Origin: Lithodes maja
Taxonomy: Eukaryota; Arthropoda; Malacostraca; Decapoda; Lithodidae
NCBI GenBank assembly: GCA_037953745.1
Contig: JBAKBP010012364.1
Coordinates: 1-64,000 of the forward strand
DNA: 64,000 bases
Reading direction: 5' to 3'
The notes beneath the pieces were generated by a model. The model made no database searches. It worked only from the letters and a program-made list of their open reading frames with translations, and was not told where the DNA came from. Position 1 is the first letter of the stretch. Each line of letters opens with the position of its first letter. The position numbers and the translations under genes were made by a program. Shown here one piece after another: positions 32,276-42,176 of this stretch.

Positions 32276-32762
32276 CCCTCCAGCCCCGGCTACACATTAC
32301 ATAAATATTGCCCGAAACCTGGGTGTTTTGGCCGAAAAACGTCTAGGCTAGGCTACCATATCATTGTTATGCGGACTGCTTCCCGCATTCCCGCGCATCC
32401 CCAAGCGTAGCTGTGTTATTTACCTGTAGAATGGCGTTAAGTAGAGCTCTCTAAGTCAACTGGTTGAGTTGTGATGATGATTTCAGTGGAGATAACTTAC
32501 GGCAACAACAGCCACTTTACAATACTTTTCGATACTTAACAACATACAGGCACACACGAACAAGCGACGCTCTCCTTCTTGTGGCCGGAGATGCGGGGCG
32601 TCGGTCCAGTCGGCTGTTGTGCCGGCTGGTGTTTACATGCGTCGGACCGACGCCCCGCACACCAAGCTCACAGGCTTTCAACCACTGGTACAATGTTGTA
32701 CCACCCGGGTTCCTCGGGGCAAAACATAATGGTACACACGTGTACCATCCGAGTTTGAAGGG
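32276..32762. mobile_element. piggyBac-family MITE A (487 bp)
   Basis: TTAA at 32272-32275 and 32763-32766. The left end (CCCTCCAGCCCCGGCTA) matches the left end of the autonomous element B. The right ~90 bp (GGTACAATGTTGTACCACCC, GGTACACACGTGTACC, TTGAAGGG) match the right end of B. The centre contains the family M core (GTAGAATGGCGTTAAGTAGA, CAACTGGTTGAGTTGTGATG). It is an internal-deletion derivative that links M and B. Confidence 0.85.
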
Positions 32763-32766
32763 TTAA

Positions 32767-35356
32767 CCCTTGGAATCCGGGAGGCCTCATATGAGGCAAA
32801 ACGTATTATGGTTAGGAGTCCGGGAGGCCTCATATGAGGCAAAATCAAAGCGTTCAAATTGCGCGAGCGGATTATTGTTTGTGCGTGGGCGACCGCAGCG
32901 CCACCAAGCACAAACTACCAGGCAGCATCAGTTCTTATCTCACACCCAAGATGGCTGGAGTTAACCCAAAAAAAGTCGCTGTGTCCGATTCGACGCCCGC
33001 CGCGGCGACCCGTAAGCCTTAGAAAGGCAAAGCTAAAACGACCAAGAAAGCGTTGCTAAGTCCCGGTGGTGTTGCACATGTGCTAAAAGAGTTAAGTGAT
33101 CATGACCTTAGTGAGATTGAGAGTGATTTTGATGAAGAGCATGTGGTTAGTGAAGATGTTGATGAAGTGGAAGATGGCGAAGAATTCCAGGGCTTTCATA
33201 GCACTGATGGTGATGATGATAATGATGACAATGTTGGATGCGGTGAACATCATGAAGGTGATGAAAGTGTTAGTGAAATGTGAAGTGTCCTACCCGCATC
33301 ACGTGAACGTGACCCGGCGCGCACGCTTGCGACCCCGGCGTCGGCTGTGGGGATTCCTTCCCCGGCAAAAATAGCCAGTTATTTTTATAGGAGAGCTGTG
33401 CTGGATAGTGCAAGGAAGCAGGCACGGGAGGCGGCCGAAAGGGAAAGAGGTGAAGATGCTGATAGTGAGGATGAGAGTGAAGAGTTGAGCGTGGGTAGGC
33501 CTATTCCTTTGTCTCCCGGGCCCTCGTCACCCGCGGCTGGTGCGTCATTGACCCCGCAAGACCCACAGCCCTCAACAAGTGGTGCAAGTGGTGCGGAATT
33601 GTCCCCGCATGACCCACAGCCATCAACAAGTGGTGCAAGTGGTGCGGTATTGTACCCCGCATGACCCACAACCATCAACAAGTGGTGCGGTATTGTACCC
33701 GCATGACCCACAGCCATCAACAAGTGGTTTGGTATTGTCCCAGCATGACCCACAGCCATCAACAAGTGGTGCAAGTGGTCAACGCACCTCCAGAAGGGCC
33801 TTGTTCATGGCCACAGGGGGGGCACAAAGCAGCACCTCAGGCCCTAAGCTGTCCCTAAAACGCTCTCGTCGTCGCCTAAAAACTTCAGAGCCAACTAGCT
33901 GACCTTCACCGCCCACGCCAGCAGTCGCCACCTGATGTATCACCACCAACTGACGACCAGGATCCCACCTATGACCCTAAAGATACCCACGAATATGGCC
34001 GCCCTTCAAGATATATGGACGACCACGGTGCAGATTCTGGGGATGATAATTATGACCTGCCAGACGACCCTGTTGTGGATGAAGCTGACTGGGTGGACGA
34101 CCCAGCACCCGCCGTGGCCGTGGAAGTCCCCGTGCTCGGGGTGGCCGTGCCCTTGGATGTGGACGTGGCCTTGCCAGGGGCCCTGCTGGTCAGCGTGGGC
34201 GTGGCCGCGGCCACGCCGCCCCTGCTGCCCGTCCCCATCCCCGTGCCAGGCATGCTGATGTCTGGACGTGGGAGGATGGGGCCACATTTCAGCCACAAGA
34301 TGCCACATTTGATGACGCCCAAAATGCTGCAGGCATTTTGGGTTGATCCATCCATTGATCGATTGATCCATCTTTACCAGCGGGACCCAACTCAACACCT
34401 GCCGAGCTATTCAAGGCCTTTTTCGACAATGATGTCATGTCATATGTTGTCGATGAGACCAATAAGCAGAAGGCCCTCAGTGACCACCCCAGCGGCAAGA
34501 CCCATAGTTCCCACATGAAGGCCTGGAAGCCTGTCACCATTGCCCAAATGTATGTGTTCATAGCACTGACCATGCTCATGGCACATGTGAAGAAGCATCG
34601 GCTGGCAGACTACTGGATCACAGGCGACATAATTGCCACACCTGCTTTTGGCAAACTTATGTCCCGGGACTGCTACTTCGCCATACTTGGTAATATGCAC
34701 TTCGTTACCAACACAAATGTACACAAAACAGACCGCCTGTGGAAGATAAGGGGATTCTACGACATGATGAAGGCCAAGTTTTCCACATTCTTGAAGCCTT
34801 TTCAAAAGGTCGTGATCGACGAGTCTCTTGTGCTGTTCCAGGGGAATCTTCACTTCCGGCAGTACATACCATCCAAGAGACATCGATTCGGCATCAAGCT
34901 CTTCGTCCTCTGTGACTGTAAGACGGGTTATGTGCTGGACTTCATTGTCTACAGTGGGAAGGAGGGTGAGGTTCTTGCAGATCAAGAAATAGGGTTCGGT
35001 GGAGCAGTGGTGAAGGCGATGATAGATCACTACTTCAACAAGAACCACATACTCTACACGGACAACTATTATACGTCCCCCATCCTCACCAAGTACCTGA
35101 ACAGGCAGCAAACCCAGACTGTGGGCACAGTACGAGGGACGAATAAGACATGCCGGAATTCCCCAAAAAAGACCAAGAAGAAGGACATCTTCCTCAAGCA
35201 ACATGGTCCGATGCTGGCAATCCATTGGCACGACCAAAGGAAGGGTAACATAATCAGCACCATCCACAAGGGCAACCTGGTTGACTCTGGCAAAGTCAAC
35301 CACAGGACCAGGGAGCCCATCATGAAGCCAGACGCAGTTATGGACTACATTGCTAG
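32767..35356 (+). mobile_element. piggyBac element C, defective
   Basis: Begins at the TTAA shared with MITE A (32763-32766) with CCTTGGAATCCGGGAGG. Just inside, TCCGGGAGGCCTCATATGAG is duplicated (about 32777 and 32820). A plus-strand transposase follows. The 3' end is gone: transposase coding is cut at about 35356 and continues directly into a reversed family M MITE, with no recognisable right end of its own. Confidence 0.75.
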
Positions 35357-35402
35357 AGAATTCACACACATCTCGAAACGTAACCCTGTTTCGTATATGT
35401 AA
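32951..35402 (+). pseudogene. piggyBac transposase, truncated and fused to MITE sequence
   Basis: The acidic N-terminal region starts with MAGVNPKKVAVSD at 32951, has an in-frame TAG at 33020-33022, continues to 33283, then shifts frame through a Pro/Ser repeat region (33347-33664). The DDE core is open from about 34350 to 35402 (SLPAGPNSTPAELFKAFF, LADYWITGDI, VVIDESLVLF, IPSKRHRFGIK, LYTDNYYTSP, KPDAVMDY). The first two catalytic Asp are present. The region holding the third (VDKSD in element B) and the Cys-rich C-terminal domain are missing. The last 16 or so codons (AREFTHISKRN...) come from the MITE. Catalysis is not expected. Confidence 0.85.
33555..33785 (+). repeat. Coding minisatellite in the piggyBac N-terminal region
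   Basis: Five copies of a unit encoding HDPQPSTSG, with starts at about 33561, 33612, 33664, 33706 and 33748. Unit length drops from 51-52 bp to 42 bp by loss of a GASG-coding 9 bp. One extra C near 33656 shifts the reading frame. Low-complexity repeat expansion explains the frame break here. Confidence 0.85.
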
Positions 35403-35626
35403 ACTGGCGTTGAGTAGAGCTATCTAGGTTAACTGGTTCAGTTGTGATAACGATTTCCGTGGAGAGCGATTCGATGCGATGTTAGCAATATCAGACAATA
35501 ACAAAGACTTGTTCTTGTTCTCCAAAACAATAACAACAAAAGTCGGACTTCTCCTTTTTTGGAAGGTGCGCGTCACTCCGACCGGCTTGTTTACATACGG
35601 TTCGACGCACGGCTTTCAAACCACGC
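35357..35626 (-). mobile_element. Family M MITE, copy 3 (inverted, partial)
   Basis: Reverse complement of 21235-21500: TTGCTAGAGAATTCACACAC at the left edge through AACTGGTTCAGTTGTGATAA to GGCTTTCAAACCACGC. The right-hand end (CCCGGGAGGGG side) is absent, replaced by element C coding sequence. At the other side the expected TTAA is not found; sequence to 35671 (CTTACGGATTACGGATAATA) is unassigned. Confidence 0.75.
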
Positions 35627-36044
35627 TAGGCTTTCAAGCTTACGGATTACGGATAATAAAGAGGAGGGGGCTTAACCCTCCAACCCCGGCTAGGGTAGAT
35701 CGTGACTGTACTCTGTGACCGGGGGTTTTGAGGAATTTTGGTCCATGTTGATTCACCTGTTACTCCTGAAATACATGACACAAAGTTATAAAAAAAAAGA
35801 AAAATGTTGCACAAACCTTCATGTGTAGAATGCCGTTGAGTAGAGGTCTCTAGCCCAAGTGATTGCATAATGGCGAGCGCGGGAAGTGGAGTGATTTTTA
35901 TGCGGGAAAATCTTCCCGCGTTCGGATGCGTCGCCTTGGCCCAGGCTTGGCTAACCTACTGCGCACTTAGCCACTCGTCGCGCCAGAGTTTTTAACTCCC
36001 GGAGGCGATTTTATTTATTGATAGTGATGTTATTATAGTTATTT

Positions 36045-36770
36045 GGAGTCCAATTATATAAAATATGTGTATTAGGCTATCATTGTCACTAATATTTCAC
36101 ATTTTCACTCGATACCGTAGTTTTTATGAGTAATTGAGGCTGGTTATTGTTATATTACGCATTGATTATTCGTTATCACAGGTGTTTATTATACTTTGGC
36201 CATCTAATATTAGTTCGTGTGTCACTTTCACTTTGGTAAATATGCTTGAGAGAGTGTCACTGTCACTAATAATGCTCATTTTAACTTGATACGGTACATT
36301 TTATTAGTAACTGAGGTAGGTTATTGTTATATTAGGCAGTGATTATTCGTTATCACAGGTGTTTATTATACTTTGGCCATCTAATATTACTTTGTGTGTC
36401 ACTTTCACTTTGGTAAATATGCTTGAGAGAGTGTCACTGTCACTGATAATGCTCATTTTCACTTGATACGGTACATTTTATTAGTAATTGAGGTAGGTTA
36501 TTGTTATATTAGGCAGTGATTATTCGTTATCACAGGTGTTTATTATACTTTGGCCATCTAATATTACTTTGTGTGTCACTTTCACTTTGGTAAATATGCT
36601 TGACAGAGTGTCACTGTCACTGATAATGCTCATTTTCACTTGATACGGTACATTTTATTAGTAATTGAGGTAGGTTATTGTTATATTAGGCACTGATTAT
36701 TCATTATCACAGGTGTTTATTATACTTTGGCCATCTAATATTATGTCATGTGTCACTTTCACTTAGTTAT
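36045..36770 (+). repeat. 177-bp tandem repeat, about four copies, inside piggyBac B
   Basis: TTTGGCCATCTAATATTA recurs at exactly 177-bp steps (36195, 36372, 36549, 36726). Later copies are more alike than the first. The array starts about 370 bp inside the left end of the element, a subterminal position where transposase-binding repeats can occur. Confidence 0.95.
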
Positions 36771-36933
36771 ATGATTTGTAAAAGTTTTATATACAATTTA
36801 TTGTCTTTTTTCACTTATTTATATATGTTTTCATAATACATGACTTTTTTATCACAATACATTGTTTTATTTCCACTTGTTGCCTATATACATACATATT
36901 GTCAGTCTTTGGTACTTTCACTATGATTATTAG

Positions 36934-38574
36934 TTAGTACTCCTGCTTGGTGTGGTACTCAGCAAAGCACGGTATAGCACATAGTGACACCTGGCACTCC
37001 ACACACTGCATGGTGGTCTTCTTCTGCTTCCTCGGCCTCACCTGGCTGTTCCAGCAGACATGGCACCGCCTTCTGCTAATGGTGACTCCATCTCGTTCCA
37101 GAGGCAGGTAACCGAGCTTGTGCACATTTAGATACTGTGCACACTGCATGCGGTCCTGAACGGGGCGCCCAGGTTGTGCCACTGCCCTCTGTGGCGTAGC
37201 ATACCTGTCCAGGAGCTCCACCAACACCTGTTTTTGGAACCTCCGCAGGCTACTGAACTTCCTGGGTGTGCGCGGATTCCGAAGCCTGTAGATATTGTAG
37301 GCATTCAGCATTGACATGTCCACCATGTGCAGAAAGAACTTTTTGTACCATCTGCACGAGGTACGCAGACAGTCGATGAAGCCTATCTGCATGTCGGACT
37401 TGTCCACCAGCCTCATATTTATGTTGTAGTCCATTACAGCATCGGGCTTGGTCACCCTGACTTGGGTGCGGCGATCCACCTTGCCAGTCTCAACCATTTC
37501 CCCCTTGTGGACGGTGCTCAGGAGGTTGACCTTCCGCTGGTCGTGCCAGTGGATAGCCAGAATGGGTCCCGACTTCTTCTTGAAGACATCGCCTTTCTTG
37601 GTTTTAGGAGGGAAAGTTGGCATGCCCTTCCTTTTCGCTCTAACTGTGCCTACAGTCCCCGTCTTGCGCTGATGGAGGTACTTTGAGAGAGTGGGGGACG
37701 TGTAGTAGTTGTCCGTGTAGAGGACGTGATTCTTCTCGAAGTACCGGTTCATCATGGCTTGAACCACTGCTCCGCCAAAGCCAATGAGGGGGTCTATTTC
37801 CACGTCCCCTTCCTTCCCGCTGTAGACCAGGAAGTCCAGGACATAGCCAGTTTGGCAATCGCACAGCACAAAGAACTTTATACCAAAGCGATGTCTCTTT
37901 GAGGGGATGTACTGCCTGAAGCTCAGCTTTCCCCGGAACAGCACAAGAGACTCGTCAATACAGACGTTGCAGAAGGGCGTGAAGTATGACGTGAAACGTT
38001 CTCGCATCATCTCGTACAACGTCCTAATCTTCCACAGCTTGTCGGGGAGATGCATGTCGGTGTTGGTGACAAGATGGAGCGCTCCGAGGATGTCGAGGTA
38101 CCGGTCCCGAGAGATGTATTTCCCGAAGGCAGGGGTGGATATCAGATCTTTGGTGATCCAATAGTCAGCCAACCTGTGCTTCTTTACATGAGGCATTAGC
38201 ATGGTGATTGCCAGGAACACCATGAACTCGGGATGAGTCACTGGGGTCCACCGCTTCATGTGGCCCTTGGTCACCTTGCCAAAAAAGTTCACCTGGATTT
38301 GGTGGTGCTTGTTTGTCTCCTCTATGACAAACTCAGTAACCTCCTTATCAAAAAATGCCTCAAAAAGCTCATGTGGTGGAGCATTGGGGCCTGCGGGAAA
38401 ACTTGGGGTAACTCCTGAACCCTCCTGTACCTCATCAAAAGGGGTTACATCAGGGTCATTCACTTCATCAGCAGCCACATCCTGCCAGTTGAAAATATAA
38501 AATGGGTCCTGCTGGCGACGCTGACGAGGAGCTGCAGCTGGGGCAGCACGCCCACGAACTTTGGCGGCGCGCAC
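36934..38574 (-). CDS. piggyBac-family transposase core, intact catalytic and Cys-rich domains
   Basis: 546-codon frame ending TKQEY. Catalytic Asp candidates are D207 (CIDESLVLF), D288 (YTDNYYTSP) and D391/D394 (VDKSD), placed like D268, D346 and D447/D450 of piggyBac. The C-terminal Cys-rich zinc domain is complete: C504-x2-C507, C524-x2-C527, C532-x3-C536-x4-H541. It would excise and insert TTAA-flanked elements as a DDE/D transposase. The ATG at 38574 may not be the true start, because acidic and Pro-rich piggyBac-like sequence continues upstream in other frames to about 39940. Related to the broken transposase of element C and clearly its better-preserved relative. Confidence 0.92.
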   Translation of the reverse strand: MRAAKVRGRAAPAAAPRQRRQQDPFYIFNWQDVAADEVNDPDVTPFDEVQEGSGVTPSFPAGPNAPPHELFEAFFDKEVTEFVIEETNKHHQIQVNFFGKVTKGHMKRWTPVTHPEFMVFLAITMLMPHVKKHRLADYWITKDLISTPAFGKYISRDRYLDILGALHLVTNTDMHLPDKLWKIRTLYEMMRERFTSYFTPFCNVCIDESLVLFRGKLSFRQYIPSKRHRFGIKFFVLCDCQTGYVLDFLVYSGKEGDVEIDPLIGFGGAVVQAMMNRYFEKNHVLYTDNYYTSPTLSKYLHQRKTGTVGTVRAKRKGMPTFPPKTKKGDVFKKKSGPILAIHWHDQRKVNLLSTVHKGEMVETGKVDRRTQVRVTKPDAVMDYNINMRLVDKSDMQIGFIDCLRTSCRWYKKFFLHMVDMSMLNAYNIYRLRNPRTPRKFSSLRRFQKQVLVELLDRYATPQRAVAQPGRPVQDRMQCAQYLNVHKLGYLPLERDGVTISRRRCHVCWNSQVRPRKQKKTTMQCVECQVSLCAIPCFAEYHTKQEY

Positions 38575-39941
38575 CCTAGGGCGGCCAGGAGCGCGACAGC
38601 ACCCAGGCGGCCAGGGCGGCCAGGAGCACGACGGCCCTGGGCCAAGCGTCTGGGTTGAGGGTCGTCGATGTCCATAAAGTCATCGTCGTTGTCGTCAGAG
38701 CCGTCATCTTGCCCTGACGGTGGACCCAGGTAATCATGGCCAGAGTCATCTGTGAGGTGCCCTTCATCTTCAGACCCCCCCTCATAATCTCGCGGGGAAC
38801 GAATGATGCGTGGGCGGCGAGGTGGGGAAGGAGTGGCAGGTGAGGCTCTGTCATCTTCATGCAGAGGTTCGGGGCTCCTTGGCCTACGACGAGTCGTAGA
38901 CAGCACTGGTTCAGTGTCTGTAGGTGCAGGTATGGATGCGAGGTCAAATACATCGTCAGGAACCTCTGTTGTAGGCTGGAGAGGTGGGATGGACCCTGGG
39001 GAAAGTTGCGGGGGCGTATGGCTGGGACCGGCAGGGGTGGAAACCGCGGGAGCCTCGAACAAAGAGCGCCTACTTGTAGCTCCTTTTTTCACATATTTTC
39101 TCCCTTTTCCCTTTTCTGTAGTACTGTAGTATGTCTCCTCTCGGGGGAAATAGGGGGTAAATAGGCCGAAAGTGGGGGGTCCTCAACCCTAGGCAGTGCT
39201 GGTGGTGGTGGGGAAGAATGGCGGGCGTCTGGGGCAACTTGAGTGGTGTGGGTAGATAAGGAAGACAATGGCGGGTCAACCTCACCCTCACGCTCACCCT
39301 CACTGGCACCCTCACGCACTGCTCCCTCACCAAGTTTTAGGGCCTCTTTCCTGGCTGCCGCGGCCGCCTTTTCAAGAACTTGCTTCTTATAAAAACGTAT
39401 CTTGAATGGGGATTTAGCTGGCGAAGGGCTAGGTGTCGTGTCACTCAACCTAAACTTGGCAGTCGACCTAGTGCTGTCCCATTCGCTCACTCTCATCACC
39501 TTGCACAACTATATCACGTTCAGTACTATCATCACTTTCATCGTCATGCTCAAATCCAACAAATTGCGCGTCTCTTTGATGAATTTCGTCTAGATCGTCT
39601 AAATCTTCACTATAGTGCGACTGATAAGACTCGGAGCTATCACTGCCCAAGTCATCAACACTATTTTGTCCTTCACCACGTTCATAACTCCTCAAAGCTA
39701 TTTCAATACCTCCGGGAGTCAACGCATCTTGTACGTGCCTTTGCGTTAGGGCGCGACGAACCTGGGCAGGCGTCGAAGGGAGCATGGAATCGGACACAGG
39801 GGAATAACTTTTTGGGCTAGTATCCATGTTGGCGGCAGGGTAGAGACTGTTTTGGTGGCGTACATGGTGTCTGGTGGCGTCACCTAGCGACCACGGAACG
39901 AAATGTTTACGTGCGCCATTCGAAAGCACATACGCAAGCAA
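38460..39941 (-). pseudogene. N-terminal region of piggyBac B in three overlapping frames
   Basis: Consecutive minus-strand frames 39941-39468 (acidic, SDSSESYQSHYSEDLDDLDE), 39508-39089 (SPAKSPFKIRFYKKQVLEKA, also found in element C as PSPAKIASYFYRRAVL) and 39092-38460 (Pro/Asp-rich, GSDDNDDDFMDIDDPQP) abut or overlap by a few bases. Either two small indels have broken one long N-terminus, or short introns join them. The parallel to element C supports a single original N-terminal domain. Confidence 0.6.
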
Positions 39942-40029
39942 TGGTACAATGTTGTACCACCAGGGTTCCTCGGGTCAAAACATAATGGTACACACGTGTA
40001 CCACCCGGGGTTGAAGGGTTAACAATAAA

Positions 40030-41598
40030 CCATCAGGGTTCAGTGTTAAACCCCTCCTCTTTATTATGGTCTTGGAGGCACTGTCTAGAGTTTTTAGAGG
40101 CGGACTCCCGTTGGAACTGTTTTATGCAGACGATTTAGTCCTAATAGCTGACAGTATGCAAGATGCTGAGGCCAAATTCAGAGAGTGGAGAGAGGGCATG
40201 GCGAGCAAGGGTTTAAGAGTCAATATTAACAAAACCAAGGTTATGCATTGTAGAATGAGACGAGGCAATGTGGAAAAGAGCGGTGCATATCCATGTGCAG
40301 TGTGTGGAAAGGGAGTGGGCGTTAACTCAATTCAACGTAGCATCTGTCGCTGTTGGGTACACCATGGGAATAAGCGCTGTAGTAGAATAAAGGGACCCCT
40401 GTCAAAGGATAAGTCAGAAATAGAGAAATTTGAGTGCATAGTGTGCAAAGGCGAGCTTGTGTAAGTGATGATCCTGTGAATTTTGGAAATGAGTCTTTGG
40501 AGCTGGTGAACAAGTTTTGTTACCTAGGAGATACCATCTCTGTCGGTGGTGGGGCCGAGGCTGCCACTGTTGCTAGAATTAGGTGTGGCTGGGGGAAGTT
40601 CAGAGAACTGATGCCAACCCTGACCATGAAAAGAATGCCTCTCCCCCTGAAGGGAAAGGTGTATGCCTCATGTGTTAGAAGTGCAATGACGTATGCCTCA
40701 GAAACATGGGCCGTTAAAGTAGAGGATGTCAACAGAATGGAGCGTAATGAGATGAGAATTGTGAGATGGATGTGTGGGGCCAGGTTACAGGATAGAAAAA
40801 CTAATGTTGAGCTGAGGAGACGTTTAGGTATAAAGAGTATTAGCGAGGTGATACGTACAAGTAGACTGGGATGGTATGGACATGTGGAGAGAATGGATGA
40901 ACAAAATTGGGTGAAAAAATACATGTCTGTGATTGTGGAGGGAGCTGCACCAAGGGATGGACCGAGGAAGACCTGGGATCGGACTATACGCGCCGATCTC
41001 AAATCCAAGAACTTGACAAGTGAAGCAGCCCTTAACACCTTACGAGCGGCCTAGGCGGTATATAATATGTAGCCACCAGCGGGGTGTTTTTAGCCAAAAT
41101 AGGGCTGTTTACGTGATCATTGTCATGCCTAAATAAGACCCAGAGCGTAAAACAAGTATCTATCCCTGAAAGGGCATAAACAGAGCTTTCCAATGACACC
41201 ATAACGATCCTTTTATGATGGCTAGTTTTCTTGCAACAACCGCGCAACGCGAGTGCAAAAAGCATGTAATTCGGCACTTTCCCCATACAATTCCGATTAT
41301 AGCGAGTGAGAGAGGGAGGGAGGAGGTGGGATTCGTGTCAGTAGGTTCGCCGCGGTGGTCTGGAGCAGTCATACGCTCGCTACTCTCCTGCCACCACTTG
41401 TCTCTCTCTCTCAGCAACATTACGTGCTGAAATTGCCACACGACCTATGTCGAGCGCCGCCAGATAGTCCAGATTTATTATACTCGACTTATGTTGCGCC
41501 CCGATAGTTATGGGTTAACAGGGTTGCCTGGAACGCCGCCATTAGGACAAGAGACTGAAACTGCACGTATGTGTGGAACACTCAGTCATAAAATTTTA
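40030..41598 (+). pseudogene. LINE family A, 5'-truncated RT with a zinc finger, interrupted by a MITE
   Basis: Begins within RT (HQGSVLNP, then one-base shift, LLFIMVLEALSR), catalytic FYADDLVLIA, KVMHCRMRRG, then a PHD-like Cys/His cluster (CAVCGKGVG, CRCWVHHGNKRCS, FECIVCKGE), then after another frame change the thumb and C-terminal region (KFCYLGDTIS, YASETWAV, RLGWYGHVERMDE, GPRKTWDRTI). The coding end and (ATGT)n tail are at 41519-41598, after a 479-bp insertion at a TTAA. Frames 40066-40464 and 40434-41054 are fragments of this one protein. An RTE-like affinity is likely but not certain. Confidence 0.85.
41036..41514. mobile_element. TTAA-specific MITE inserted in LINE A (479 bp)
   Basis: Flanked by TTAA at 41032-41035 and 41515-41518. 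The ends CACCTTACGAGCGGC and, inverted, CCCATAACTATCGGGGC are loosely similar. Removing it with one TTAA restores the uninterrupted CAGCCCTTAACAGGGTTGCC seen at 13790-13825. No coding capacity; the frames at 41160-41441 are not convincing. Confidence 0.9.
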
Positions 41599-41611
41599 TG
41601 TATGTATGTAT

Positions 41612-41686
41612 GTATTTTAAAATGACACCCAGGCTCCTGCCCATCTGCTGCGGTGTCATTTTAAAATGACAACCGGGCAGGAGGGG
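41612..41686 (-). mobile_element. Fragment of TTAA element N
   Basis: Reverse complement of about 21135-21215: ATTTTAAAATGACACC, GGCTCCTGCCCATCTG and the palindrome TGTCATTTTAAAATGACA, ending CGGGCAGGAGGGG at TTAA 41687-41690. It abuts the LINE A tail with no left end. Confidence 0.7.
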
Positions 41687-42176
41687 TTAAGGCGTATATT
41701 ATAATGAATTACCGACGGTTTAGACATACAGTAAACTTCCGTAATCCGAAGGGCAGCGGACCGGCCCTCGTTCGGATTAGTGGATTTTTCGGATTATCGG
41801 ACGTTACCCCCCCCCCCCCCCCCCGACTTTTTTTTGAAGACCCAAACCAAGACACAAACACATGGTAATAATGATAATAATGACTAATCATGACTTTAAC
41901 TCACCTTATATGAAGAGAAGAGATGTGTAGCATTGAAGATAAGCCCCCAGCACCAGCCACTAGCCCCCTAGCCCCATATTAGTAACTTATAATCACTGCT
42001 CTGCACTGTAAGTGTACTTTAATGTAAAATTAACTTAAAAAGACTTATTTTTGTTTTTGTATTTTGCTGGTTTTATATTTTTGGGGGGTCCTTAAATCTA
42101 CTACACTTCACTGATTATTACTCCACAGCCATATCCTCCAAGCCTTCAATATCTGAAGGGGGAGCTAGGGCTAGGG

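Larger units (their letters stand above)
35676..40018 (-). mobile_element. piggyBac element B, near-complete autonomous copy (4.3 kb)
   Basis: TTAA at 35672-35675 and 40019-40022. Inverted ends CCCTCCAACCCCGGCTA and, inverted, CCCTTCAACCCCGGGTGG. The right subterminal region has two imperfect palindromes (GGTACAATGTTGTACC, GGTACACACGTGTACC). A block of 177-bp tandem repeats lies between the left end and the transposase. The transposase core is intact; only the low-complexity N-terminal region is split between frames. Confidence 0.9.

Noticed and set aside
34440..35369. 309-codon minus-strand frame
   Set aside because: Antisense shadow of the piggyBac C transposase; no independent motifs.
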